A stretch of DNA of 7,601 nt from UBA9647 sp049522195 (GCA_049522195.1 JBEKOB010000128.1:1-7601), one strand, 5' to 3'; positions 1 through 6,242 are shown, counted from the first letter of the stretch. Numbers and translations: made by a program. Notes: generated by a model from the letters alone, not told the origin.

Positions 1-274
1 GCTCGTTGGCACGTTCTTTCAGTTCTTCCGCTTGTGTTTCCAGTTTGGTCACATGGGGTGAAACCAAATTCAACTGCTGCCGCAGAATGTCGTTTTCTGC
101 CGTGAGCGCATTTGCCGAATGAGACCCGAGGGTATCTGCGACGGATTGATTCAGTTTCACAACACCAAGAAGGAGGAGAGTCCCGAGAAGGATGCCACCG
201 GCTGCAAACTTCGCAAGAGTCCACTTCGCATCCACGAACGTGAGCAGTTGACTCGAGTAAAAATACAGTTTCAT
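1..274 (-). CDS. N-terminus of a membrane-anchored coiled-coil protein, possibly an M23-type peptidase (partial)
   Basis: The reading frame is open from an ATG at 274 to the window edge, giving 91 residues; the rest lies outside. It begins MKLYFYSSQLLTFVDAKW, followed by a hydrophobic span at about residues 20-42 (rich in Gly, Leu, Val) and then a charged, heptad-like stretch (about 58-91: repeated Leu with Glu, Gln, Lys) that predicts a coiled coil. This order (short cytoplasmic lead with an aromatic 'YFYSS..L.FVD' motif, one membrane span, periplasmic coiled coil) is what M23 family metallopeptidases of Bacteroidota and relatives show before their LytM domain. The catalytic part is not in the window, so the enzyme call is inference from the lead only. 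An AGGAAAGGG ribosome-binding site lies just upstream of the ATG. The preceding small gene ends 10 bases upstream, so the two are probably co-transcribed. Other membrane-anchored coiled-coil proteins remain possible. Confidence 0.72.
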   Translation of the reverse strand, partial: MKLYFYSSQLLTFVDAKWTLAKFAAGGILLGTLLLLGVVKLNQSVADTLGSHSANALTAENDILRQQLNLVSPHVTKLETQAEELKERANE

Positions 275-284
275 TGTCCCTTTC

Positions 285-416
285 CTAAACGTCGTAGGCT
301 GGGCTCTCGGTACTCTTCGCTGCGCGATAGATCCCGATAATCGCCGCCAGACCTCCGATGAAGAGGCAGCCCCACATCACTTTCAGCATTCTCTTGTTGG
401 TGACTGGTTCTCTCAT
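285..416 (-). CDS. Small single-span membrane protein, 43 residues
   Basis: The protein begins MREPVTNKRMLKVMWG and has one hydrophobic segment at about residues 13-30, followed by a short polar tail (AAKSTESPAYDV). I do not recognise a family. The N-terminal basic residues suggest an N-in orientation. A GGAAGG sequence lies 9 bases before the ATG. The gene sits between the OmpA-family gene (76 bases upstream) and the possible M23 peptidase gene (10 bases downstream), which suggests it belongs to the same transcript and acts at the inner membrane. A competing frame exists: an ATG at 423 opens a 50-residue, Arg-rich frame ending at 271 that overlaps the next start as ATGA. I prefer the membrane frame because it has a coherent membrane span, but the choice is not certain. 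Confidence 0.55.
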   Translation of the reverse strand: MREPVTNKRMLKVMWGCLFIGGLAAIIGIYRAAKSTESPAYDV

Positions 417-491
417 TGCGCATTTCCTTCCCCTCCTCTACGTGGAGCTGTCTCTTCCTCCCACCATACGCGGCAAGGATCCACAGACAGA

Positions 492-2489
492 TTATTTCGC
501 CGGCACGATATCGATGATGACGGTCCTATTATAGAATCGCTCCTCCGGTAACTTGTTGTCAAACGGTGCATACTGCAAATTCTCGCCAAACCCATATGTT
601 TCAAACGTGATCCCGGTCTTGCCGCTGTTCAGTAGTGCGCGTTCGATGATGCCCCGGGCGTCCTGGACACGTTCGCGGGATAAGTTATCGTTATACTCTT
701 CCTCTCCGACGATATCCGTATACCCGTGGATGATGACCGTGCCGTCGTTCGGAATGAGCGGTGTGACAACCTCGGTAAGGAACTTCTCATAACTCTCAAC
801 GGTCTTCGATTTGTCGAAATCAAACAGGATACTGAAGCGCAACGCTTCTTCCTTCGATACTACTCTGCGTACCAGGCTGACCGACCCATCTTTTTTCAGG
901 GAATTCCCGAGTTTTGTTTGTCCCAGCATGACGACTTTGTAATCCCCCTGGGAACGATCTCCCAGAATGGTGTTCCCCGAAATGCTCTCCTGGTCTCGCG
1001 TGAATGGTCCGAAGCGTTGAACCTTTCCTTGATCATCCGTGATTTCGAGCAACCACGATGCGAGCACTTCCTTCGCTCCAACCACGTTGAAAATAACGCG
1101 GCTGTCAAGCGGGTCTTCTATTACTGAAACGATTTGCACCGGCTTCAGCATGAAGTAAGAAGCACCCCCGACCTGTATCATCATCTCAGGCGAACTGCTC
1201 TCGATATCAACGCGACGATCTCCAGCCCGGACAAGGTCAAGTTCTTTTGTGGCGCCCGGCACTTCTGAAGGAATTTTTGGTTTGTCTCGTCCCTCTGTCG
1301 TTATCCTCGAACCCTCAATTCCAAAGACGTCCACGAGATACCGCTTGATCGTTTCCGCTCTTGCCTTGCCATGCGCCGGTCCGTTCTCTGACGCTCCACT
1401 TAACGAAACGGTGGTTCCGGGATTTCTTTTCATGCGATCGCCGACAATATTCAGGATGTTATAATACACGGTCATCTGTCGTAGTGAACGACCGGTCATG
1501 TTTACAGGCTGAAATTCCTGGAGTTGTTCCTCCTTGAAGCCTGTCGCCTGGTCCTTCGTCAGCGACACATATCGACTCTGCATCTCGGTCGATCCGACGT
1601 CGAAGAACACATAATTGCGGAGCGGAAATGACTCACGTACCCTCCGCTTCGCCGGTACGGCCTTCGGCCCCCGTAGCGAGAACTGGACATCACCTTCCAC
1701 AACGGCCGGACGCACAACTGCAGCGTGTGCTTGCTCGATGACATCGCCCCATCCAAACTTCAATGCGGCGCCTACACGGATGGTGTAAATATCCCATTCC
1801 TCCACGGTGCGCGGTCCTTGAGCGACCGGGGAGAACGAGACAAATGGCGAGAGATTAATCTGAGTGGCGGCGTCTGACGACACGAGTGGAATCTCCCAAC
1901 CTATGCCTATCTGTCCTGAGATCCCGATTTTACGAATGTCGCTCCAATCGCCCGAGGCCCAGAACGCAGGGCTGCTATGCCGTGAATAGGTAAACTCGTT
2001 CCAGAGATTGAGGTTCAGTGTCGGACCACCAAAGATGTAGAACCCGGATGAAAAGGGGGCGATCCTTAAGCTTGGCTCGATGGAGATATATTTGAGCTCC
2101 GCAGACAGCGATCCCGTCACATTGGTGCCCGGGGCGTTTACGTCATCCCACTTTCCAGACCGGGTATCGTATCCCACTTCGAGTATGCCACCCCACACAC
2201 GGCCTGGCCGATACTCCAGAAGGAGTGAGCCATTGACCCCCGGTCCATCCCCGTCATGAAAAACGCCAAGGGTCGAGATCGTTGGAGTGAGTAACTGGGT
2301 CGATCCATAGTAGTAATTGGAGTTTAGGGCGCCTGAGCCGCCAATCCACCATTTTGGCTGCGTCCGTAGAAGATCCTGCGCAAGCATTGTTGCGCTGGCA
2401 CAAATCAGTATCAAAGAACCGAGGATGATTCTTCTGAGCCAAAGGCTCATCATCCTGTCGCGCATGACGATCGAACAATGTCGAAACAT
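492..2489 (-). CDS. OmpA-family outer-membrane protein with beta-barrel and two OmpA-like domains
   Basis: A complete 665-residue envelope protein. A signal peptide has a hydrophobic core at residues 21-34 and probable cleavage after ATMLA (37). Residues about 43-247 alternate aromatic/hydrophobic and polar positions with Gly-rich turns, as in an outer-membrane beta-barrel. Residues about 289-430 form a first OmpA-like domain (YVFFDVGS, DRRVDI) without the usual TD..G and LS..R motifs. Residues about 440-545 look like a beta-sandwich linker. Residues about 550-663 form a standard OmpA C-terminal domain: FDFDKSKT, HGYTDIVG, EYNDNLSRER. Asp592 and Arg607 match in spacing the two residues that grip meso-diaminopimelate in OmpA (Asp271/Arg286 of A. 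baumannii OmpA), so peptidoglycan binding is likely. The first ATG is chosen because GGGAGGT lies 5 bases before it, although it gives a long n-region; Met9, Met13 or Met14 are alternatives. It is a paralogue of the partial gene at 6298-7601. Confidence 0.95.
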   Translation of the reverse strand: MFRHCSIVMRDRMMSLWLRRIILGSLILICASATMLAQDLLRTQPKWWIGGSGALNSNYYYGSTQLLTPTISTLGVFHDGDGPGVNGSLLLEYRPGRVWGGILEVGYDTRSGKWDDVNAPGTNVTGSLSAELKYISIEPSLRIAPFSSGFYIFGGPTLNLNLWNEFTYSRHSSPAFWASGDWSDIRKIGISGQIGIGWEIPLVSSDAATQINLSPFVSFSPVAQGPRTVEEWDIYTIRVGAALKFGWGDVIEQAHAAVVRPAVVEGDVQFSLRGPKAVPAKRRVRESFPLRNYVFFDVGSTEMQSRYVSLTKDQATGFKEEQLQEFQPVNMTGRSLRQMTVYYNILNIVGDRMKRNPGTTVSLSGASENGPAHGKARAETIKRYLVDVFGIEGSRITTEGRDKPKIPSEVPGATKELDLVRAGDRRVDIESSSPEMMIQVGGASYFMLKPVQIVSVIEDPLDSRVIFNVVGAKEVLASWLLEITDDQGKVQRFGPFTRDQESISGNTILGDRSQGDYKVVMLGQTKLGNSLKKDGSVSLVRRVVSKEEALRFSILFDFDKSKTVESYEKFLTEVVTPLIPNDGTVIIHGYTDIVGEEEYNDNLSRERVQDARGIIERALLNSGKTGITFETYGFGENLQYAPFDNKLPEERFYNRTVIIDIVPAK

Positions 2490-2651
2490 TAGGGACCTCC
2501 CTCGTTAAGAGAAGTATTGTTTCCTACACGCCAGTTCACGTGCAGGTGTCATGATGATTGACCTCAACGTCCTTCATCCTCATCCCCGCACTCACGCCGA
2601 TCCGTCCGTCTTAAATCAGCCGCTACATGGGAAGCGTGCGGTTCCTATGAC

Positions 2652-2685
2652 GGATACGCCTCGGACTGCGAACCGAGACGTATCC
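2652..2685 (-). terminator. Strong hairpin behind the DUF3494 gene, possible terminator without a U-tract
   Basis: Two 13-base arms (2652-2664 and 2673-2685) are complementary except for one position, which becomes a G-U pair in minus-strand RNA. The loop is 8 bases. The hairpin starts 18 bases after the stop codon of the DUF3494 lipoprotein gene, the usual place for a terminator, and before the start of the OmpA-family gene. No run of U follows on either strand, so a classic intrinsic terminator is not shown. It may instead protect the mRNA 3' end or reduce read-through. Confidence 0.55.
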
Positions 2686-2703
2686 TCATGATGATCCTCA
2701 ATT

Positions 2704-4116
2704 TCAGTGATGATCGTTATCGAGGTGGTTTTGATCACCTTCGTCGTTATCGCAGTTCTTATGACCATCTCTTTCATCATTATCATCATAGTACTCTTTG
2801 TCATCGTTATCTTGCGAGTTTCCACATTTGGTGTGGAGCTGGATGTTGCCGCCCTTCAGAGTGCCCGAAGCCTTGTAACCGTTCGAGAGTTCCAGACTGA
2901 AGCTGTCGTTGCGGCCGCGCTCACCCTTGTCAACAACAACAACCTTGTAGGTGAAGGGACCCTTACCGTTGACCTTCGCAATGCCTTCGATCTGACGTGT
3001 CACGGCATCGATTTCGATGTAAGCCGTAACGCTCGTGCTCTTGACCTTCACACTATTCTTTTGGTGGTCATTGAATGAGAGCTCACCCCAGAACTTGCCA
3101 TTCTTGATGCCGCCGGAGACGCCGAAGGTCGCTTTGCCATCGATCCATCCACCGCCGGTAACGAAATCTCGGCAAGGCTTGGGAGGCGGAATCGTGCCGC
3201 CGCCGGAGCCGGAGCAGACCGAGATATTGTCGGTACTCATCGTCACTGCACCATTCAAAGCCAACATTCTGCCGGACACGATTGTACTAACGGGATTGTT
3301 TGCGGCGGAAGTCATTGTAATGGTTGTATAGGCAATAACGGTTCCCAGGAACTGAGAGCCATCGATAGTCGCGGAGGAACCAACAGCCCAATACACGTTC
3401 GCACTACTGCAAGTCTGATTGTTGTTATTGATGGCGATGACTTTTGAACCATTTTTGGTCACAAGGGTGCTGCCGATTTTGAAGATGAAGACCGCATTGC
3501 TGTTTCCCTGGAAATCAAGAGTGAGTGTTCCATTCGACTGCAAATTAGCCGATGACGGAAAACAATGCACTCCTGGTGTAAGAATGAGATTGTTCAGTTC
3601 CTGCACAGGCGCATAGCTAAAATTGCACGGCTGGTCTACGAGAGCAGCGTACGCAGTGGCGGCATCATTATGAGCCTTTTCTACGACAGAGCCAACAAGA
3701 CCTCCCGCATATATCGTCCCGTGCACTATCCCCAGTCCCGCCGTCACTGTCCCTAGTGGACTGTACACGATCGTGTTTAACGTCAGGTCGAAGCCGGTGA
3801 TTGCGGTACCCGGGTAAACACCCAGATCTCCTGTGATGATTGATGGACCTGCATTGGTGACCGTTGTCCCACCCAGGACCGCGAAAGTCGACGCCGAACC
3901 CAAAAGAACAGTCGCCAATGTGCTAGCATTCCCTAGCTTGGAAAGCGATCCGTTTAGACCTTGCGGGCCGACTACTGTGTTCGAGTCGCGCTGACCCAAC
4001 GGCTGGTTCGTTTCGCAGGCCGCGAGAAGAAACATCGCGAGCGAGATCGACATGATGACGGCCGGTCGCATCGCGAGCCTGGTGAACGTAAGTGTTCGAA
4101 CAATTGCATTTTTCAT
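2704..4116 (-). CDS. DUF3494 (ice-binding-like) lipoprotein with post-COAP-1-like domain and acidic/His tail
   Basis: 470 residues. The lead ends in the lipobox LLAAC (Cys34), so this should be a lipoprotein. Residues about 75-301 form a DUF3494 domain, recognised by ASTFAVLGGTTVTNAG, TGDLGVYPGT, the FQGNSNAVFIFKIGSTL strand and VYWAVGSSATIDGSQFLGTVIA. This family folds as a right-handed beta-solenoid; some members bind ice, others are thought to act as adhesins. Ice binding is not proven here. A GSGGGTIPPPKP linker (303-314) leads to residues 315-431, which resemble the post-COAP-1 domain (FVTGGGWID, GKATFG, GELSFNDH). The last 37 residues carry 12 Asp, 3 Glu, 6 Asn and 4 His and could bind metal ions. 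No T9SS sorting domain is present. GGAGGA lies 3 bases before the ATG. A decayed second DUF3494 copy lies directly upstream. Confidence 0.92.
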   Translation of the reverse strand: MKNAIVRTLTFTRLAMRPAVIMSISLAMFLLAACETNQPLGQRDSNTVVGPQGLNGSLSKLGNASTLATVLLGSASTFAVLGGTTVTNAGPSIITGDLGVYPGTAITGFDLTLNTIVYSPLGTVTAGLGIVHGTIYAGGLVGSVVEKAHNDAATAYAALVDQPCNFSYAPVQELNNLILTPGVHCFPSSANLQSNGTLTLDFQGNSNAVFIFKIGSTLVTKNGSKVIAINNNNQTCSSANVYWAVGSSATIDGSQFLGTVIAYTTITMTSAANNPVSTIVSGRMLALNGAVTMSTDNISVCSGSGGGTIPPPKPCRDFVTGGGWIDGKATFGVSGGIKNGKFWGELSFNDHQKNSVKVKSTSVTAYIEIDAVTRQIEGIAKVNGKGPFTYKVVVVDKGERGRNDSFSLELSNGYKASGTLKGGNIQLHTKCGNSQDNDDKEYYDDNDERDGHKNCDNDEGDQNHLDNDHH

Positions 4117-4147
4117 GAGTCCTCCGAAATATTAACGTTAGATTTGA

Positions 4148-4161
4148 TCCCATTAATGGGA
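4148..4161. promoter_or_regulatory. Perfect 14-base palindrome upstream of the DUF3494 gene, possible operator
   Basis: The sequence TCCCATTAATGGGA is its own reverse complement. It sits 31-45 bases before the ATG of the DUF3494 lipoprotein gene, with a second, shorter palindrome (TAACGTTA, 4133-4140) between it and the ribosome-binding site. Position and symmetry fit binding of a dimeric regulator or a small leader hairpin. No known regulator site is recognised, and a chance palindrome cannot be excluded. Confidence 0.3.
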
Positions 4162-4246
4162 CTCGGCAAGCTTCTGAAAAACGTTGTCGTGCTATCGTAC
4201 CGAAAACCCGCCCGTTTACCTCGACTCTTAATAACGGTGGTCGGAC

Positions 4247-4456
4247 GATGATACCGTGATCCGACGAAATCTGTCCGGCCGCTGCACCTTGCATGAGCGC
4301 TCTGCCGTCCAACCTTGCACCCGTCAGGAGCGTGATTGAAGTGCTGGCGACGTTTGTTCGTTTAATAATCGAGTTAGTTCTGAAGAGCGACGCAGATCCC
4401 GTCACCTGGCACATGTTCTCCGCTTGCGCGGCATTTATCAACACAACCGCGATTGT
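4247..4456 (-). pseudogene. Decayed C-terminal part of a second DUF3494 (ice-binding-like) domain
   Basis: In one minus frame the translation follows the family's C-terminal signature: VVLINAAQAEN (family: V.LINGAQA.NV), QVTGSASL (QVGSSATL), TNSIIK (T.S.FKG), STSITLLTGARLDGRAL (A.TSITL.TGAT.NGRALA) and ISSDHGI (LD.NTI). Several core residues have changed: the conserved Tyr/Phe-Trp before QV is replaced by Cys, and the usual GTI-A strand reads KRTNV. The frame is blocked by a stop at 4466-4468, and the domain's N-terminal two thirds are missing because the beta-barrel gene ends at 4487. The frame runs on into the start of the intact DUF3494 gene without a domain there. It resembles canonical DUF3494 more than the neighbouring intact copy does, so it is a remnant of a separate gene rather than a recent copy of it. 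Confidence 0.7.
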
Positions 4457-4486
4457 GTTCTCATTTCAATCAATCATGGAGCGGCA

Positions 4487-5242
4487 CTACAAACCGAACA
4501 AGATGCTTGCCGTGAACAGAATCGACCGAATATTCCGTTCGTGAGATATGAAGTGCTTATCATCTCCTGGAGCAAACTGGGGATCGGGAGCGTCATTCAA
4601 TGAAAGATAAGAGTCAATTCGCTGGTTGATCCCCGGATTGACAACGTCCCATTTATTACCGAAGGCATTCATCACGTTGTACGAGAGGTTAAAGTCGACC
4701 GAGAGGAAAGGACCGAAGCTCACTTCCGATCCTGCCGAGAATCCTACTCCAAGCCGCGTTGTACTTTTCATGCTGTACGTTGCGCTCGGAATTTTCGCAA
4801 CCCCTTGAAACGTAGTCTCCCCGCCGAATCTATTCAACGCGAGGTTCCCACCGATATAGGAGGTGACGGGCAACTCGGGTACGCCGATACGAAATTCAGG
4901 TCCGGCTTTCACCGAAAGGACGTTTTGCGATATGTCCAAAGATCCCTGCCCCGGTTCAGAATTTCCGGTATTGTGAAACGATGAGTAGTCAATTTCACCG
5001 GCGATACTCCATCCGGACCACCCAATCTTCGCCTTTCCATTGAGATTGAGACCACTGCTCAGTCCATAGCGTGATCCATTGTAGTATTCGAGAGTGGAGC
5101 CGCCGTAATCCGAAGTTGGAATCGCTACACCGATTCCGCCGCCAAGTTGAATGTTGAGTTGCGACCTCGATGGTGTAATCGTCACCGCCAAAAGTCCAAT
5201 AAGTGCGACAGAAAATCGAAACGACCGAATCATGCTCTTCAT
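4487..5242 (-). CDS. Secreted outer-membrane beta-barrel protein, 251 residues
   Basis: A signal peptide (basic MKSMIRSFRF, hydrophobic core about 11-22) probably ends at SRS|QL (27/28). The mature part has regular alternating beta strands with Gly and aromatic residues (LNIQLGGGIGVAIP, GLSSGLNLNGKAKIGW, SVKAGPEFRIGV, SYIGGNLALNRFGG, RLGVGFSAGSEVSFG, SVDFNLSYNV) and ends ILFTASILFGL, as expected for the closing strand of a barrel. It resembles the small 8-strand OmpX/OmpW-like 'outer membrane protein beta-barrel' families, but no specific family or substrate can be named. The ATG at 5242 has AGAAGG 4 bases upstream; a second Met (residue 4) is less well placed. It follows the T9SS-domain gene by 46 bases, probably in one operon, and is followed by the decayed DUF3494 fragment. 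Confidence 0.87.
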   Translation of the reverse strand: MKSMIRSFRFSVALIGLLAVTITPSRSQLNIQLGGGIGVAIPTSDYGGSTLEYYNGSRYGLSSGLNLNGKAKIGWSGWSIAGEIDYSSFHNTGNSEPGQGSLDISQNVLSVKAGPEFRIGVPELPVTSYIGGNLALNRFGGETTFQGVAKIPSATYSMKSTTRLGVGFSAGSEVSFGPFLSVDFNLSYNVMNAFGNKWDVVNPGINQRIDSYLSLNDAPDPQFAPGDDKHFISHERNIRSILFTASILFGL

Positions 5243-5288
5243 AATGCCTTCTGTAAGCGTTGCGTGAAAGCGATTGGCATCGACTGTT

Positions 5289-5714
5289 TCATTTCATGAT
5301 GACCAGTTTCCTCGTCGAGACAAACGAACCAGCTTCGAGACGGTAGAAGTATACACCGCTCGCGAGACTAAGGGTTCCCTTGTTGGAATTGAACGTCACA
5401 GTGTAGCTGCCGGCTTCCTGCGGGCTATTTACGAGCGAGGCCACTTCATTGCCAAGCAAATTGTAGACTTTGAGGGAAACCTGGACAGGCTTCTCAAGGC
5501 TATACTGTATCATCGTAGATGGATTGAATGGATTTGGATGGTTCTGGAGGAGCGCAAATTCGTGAGACCCTACACCATTCTCGACGGCGGTCACCACTGC
5601 TGGCGCTTGGGACGCGGCAACGGCAGGCGTCATCAATGCAGCCGACAGTATTGCTCCGAGAAAGCGCGTCCAGCGGTCTACAATCCCTAATGAATGTGTC
5701 GAACAAGTCTTCAC
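5289..5714 (-). CDS. Exported mini-protein consisting almost only of a T9SS type A sorting domain
   Basis: 141 residues. A signal peptide with hydrophobic core about 18-30 probably ends at AVA|AS (33/34). Only about 19 residues separate it from the C-terminal domain at 53-141, which has all marks of the type IX secretion type A sorting domain: FALLQNHPNPFNPST, IQYSLEKP, VSLKVYNLLGNEV, GSYTVTFN, LASGVYFYRLEAG and a KLVIMK end. Such domains normally sit behind a large cargo and direct it through the outer membrane, after which they are cut off. Here there is no cargo. The protein could be a real small surface protein, or what is left after an internal deletion. The start is GTG with GGAGGA just before it; there is no competing ATG before the hydrophobic core. 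The beta-barrel gene follows after 46 bases. Confidence 0.9.
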   Translation of the reverse strand: MKTCSTHSLGIVDRWTRFLGAILSAALMTPAVAASQAPAVVTAVENGVGSHEFALLQNHPNPFNPSTMIQYSLEKPVQVSLKVYNLLGNEVASLVNSPQEAGSYTVTFNSNKGTLSLASGVYFYRLEAGSFVSTRKLVIMK

Positions 5715-5717
5715 GAT

Positions 5718-5723
5718 TCCTCC
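5718..5723 (-). promoter_or_regulatory. Ribosome-binding site that fixes a GTG start
   Basis: GGAGGA on the minus strand ends 3 bases before the GTG at 5714. It is the best Shine-Dalgarno match near the 5' end of the sorting-domain gene, and it decides the GTG start because the first in-frame ATG (codon 28) would cut into the signal peptide. Confidence 0.7.
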
Positions 5724-5842
5724 GCGCAGTTAGTGAAAGTGAAGTGCGACCTGTTTGGTTTCGGATGAAAACCCATGTATTTCTGGACCAGGCTTGGTAG
5801 CGGGTCGATAGAGGGACGAACGTCGCCTCTGAAACGCGGTAC

Positions 5843-5871
5843 AGTATATCGATGCTTGCGTTAAGGCGTAA
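5843..5871 (-). promoter_or_regulatory. Candidate sigma70-like promoter for the sorting-domain and beta-barrel genes
   Basis: On the minus strand TTACGC (5871-5866) and TATACT (5848-5843) are separated by 17 bases. They match the -35 and -10 consensus at 4 and 5 of 6 positions. A start near 5836 would give a leader of about 120 bases before the GTG at 5714. FCB-group bacteria often use a different primary consensus, so this is a weak prediction from pattern alone. Confidence 0.3.
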
Positions 5872-5875
5872 TAGT

Positions 5876-5910
5876 CCGAAAGGATGGAAGAGTAGTTAAT
5901 CCTTTTTCGG
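5876..5910. repeat. Imperfect inverted repeat next to the candidate promoter
   Basis: CCGAAAGGAT (5876-5885) pairs with ATCCTTTTTCGG (5899-5910) when two bases are bulged; the loop is 13 bases. On the minus strand it lies directly upstream of the candidate -35 box. It could be a regulator site, or a weak terminator for transcripts arriving from the OmpA gene, but no U-tract follows. Confidence 0.4.
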
Positions 5911-6109
5911 AGTCAATGTGGGATTGAGTGCACTGCGTGCCAGGCTGTATGGCCCATGCTGAAGGCCATCCTGCCGCGCGGCGGGTCGTTGTTCGGTAGT
6001 GTTTGACGCTGGGTTGGGAATCTGAACTCGAACGGAATTACCACAAGAAAAGATGCTTTGAATTTTCGACTGCGTTTGGGGGTTGGAACCATCCGTGGTG
6101 TTCATTGAG

Positions 6110-6217
6110 AAGGTCGATCGGATTGAGCTTAGAGACGACCGGAGCACCGTCCAGAAAAACGATGCTCCGTATCAACTCCTCAACAACATGCCTCTCTTCG
6201 ATCGTCTGCTTCTCTAT
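6110..6217 (-). pseudogene. Short decayed fragment resembling bacterioferritin
   Basis: One minus frame reads IEKQTIEERHVVEEL followed by IRSIVFLDGAPVVSKLNPI. This follows the well-conserved middle of bacterioferritin (typically RK.SIEEMKHAE.LIERILFLDG.P..SKLNPI), a diiron/haem ferritin that stores iron. About 36 residues match; the rest of a protein of about 155 residues is absent. An in-frame stop lies upstream at 6230-6232, and after the match the frame reads unrelated sequence to a stop at 6038-6040. The ferroxidase Glu of the IEE motif is kept, but the positions of the haem-ligand Met and iron-ligand His of the EMKH motif hold Arg and Val. It is therefore a broken fragment and not a working gene. 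The assignment rests on remembered family consensus only. Confidence 0.55.
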
Positions 6218-6226
6218 TCCCCTGCA

Positions 6227-6242
6227 GGGCTAGTATCAGCCC
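6227..6242. repeat. Small hairpin downstream of the partial OmpA gene
   Basis: GGGCT and AGCCC form a 5-base-pair stem around a 6-base loop, 56 bases behind the stop codon of the OmpA gene. A CCCTGCAGGG palindrome (6220-6229) overlaps it. No U-run follows on the minus strand, so its role as a terminator is weak. Confidence 0.25.

Larger units (their letters stand above)
4117..4486. other. Gap between DUF3494 gene and beta-barrel gene
   Basis: This 370-base stretch has no intact gene. It holds a decayed DUF3494 fragment (4247-4456, minus), a 14-base perfect palindrome (4148-4161), and the leader of the DUF3494 lipoprotein gene. A convincing -35/-10 pair could not be picked by eye. Confidence 0.6.

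Noticed and set aside
726..1127. A 133-residue plus-strand frame inside the OmpA gene
   Set aside because: It lies wholly antisense to a gene with strong family signatures and has no motif of its own.
2707..3078. A plus-strand frame that translates into a very hydrophobic, membrane-like protein
   Set aside because: It is the antisense of the Asp/Asn/His-rich tail: GAT and AAT codons read as ATC and ATT on the other strand, which gives Ile/Val/Leu by composition alone.
3923..4444. A 173-residue minus-strand frame as a full gene
   Set aside because: Its first third is the decayed DUF3494 fragment, and the rest has no domain and runs into the coding region of the intact DUF3494 gene in another frame.
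5274..5690. A 138-residue plus-strand frame
   Set aside because: It is antisense to the T9SS sorting-domain gene, whose family signature is unmistakable.
5896..6147. An 83-residue minus-strand frame in the gap
   Set aside because: It is Ser/Asn/Gln/Pro-rich without domain, signal peptide or good ribosome-binding site, and it overlaps the bacterioferritin-like fragment in another frame.
6003..6233. A 76-residue plus-strand frame in the gap
   Set aside because: It has no recognisable motif or ribosome-binding site and lies opposite the bacterioferritin-like fragment.
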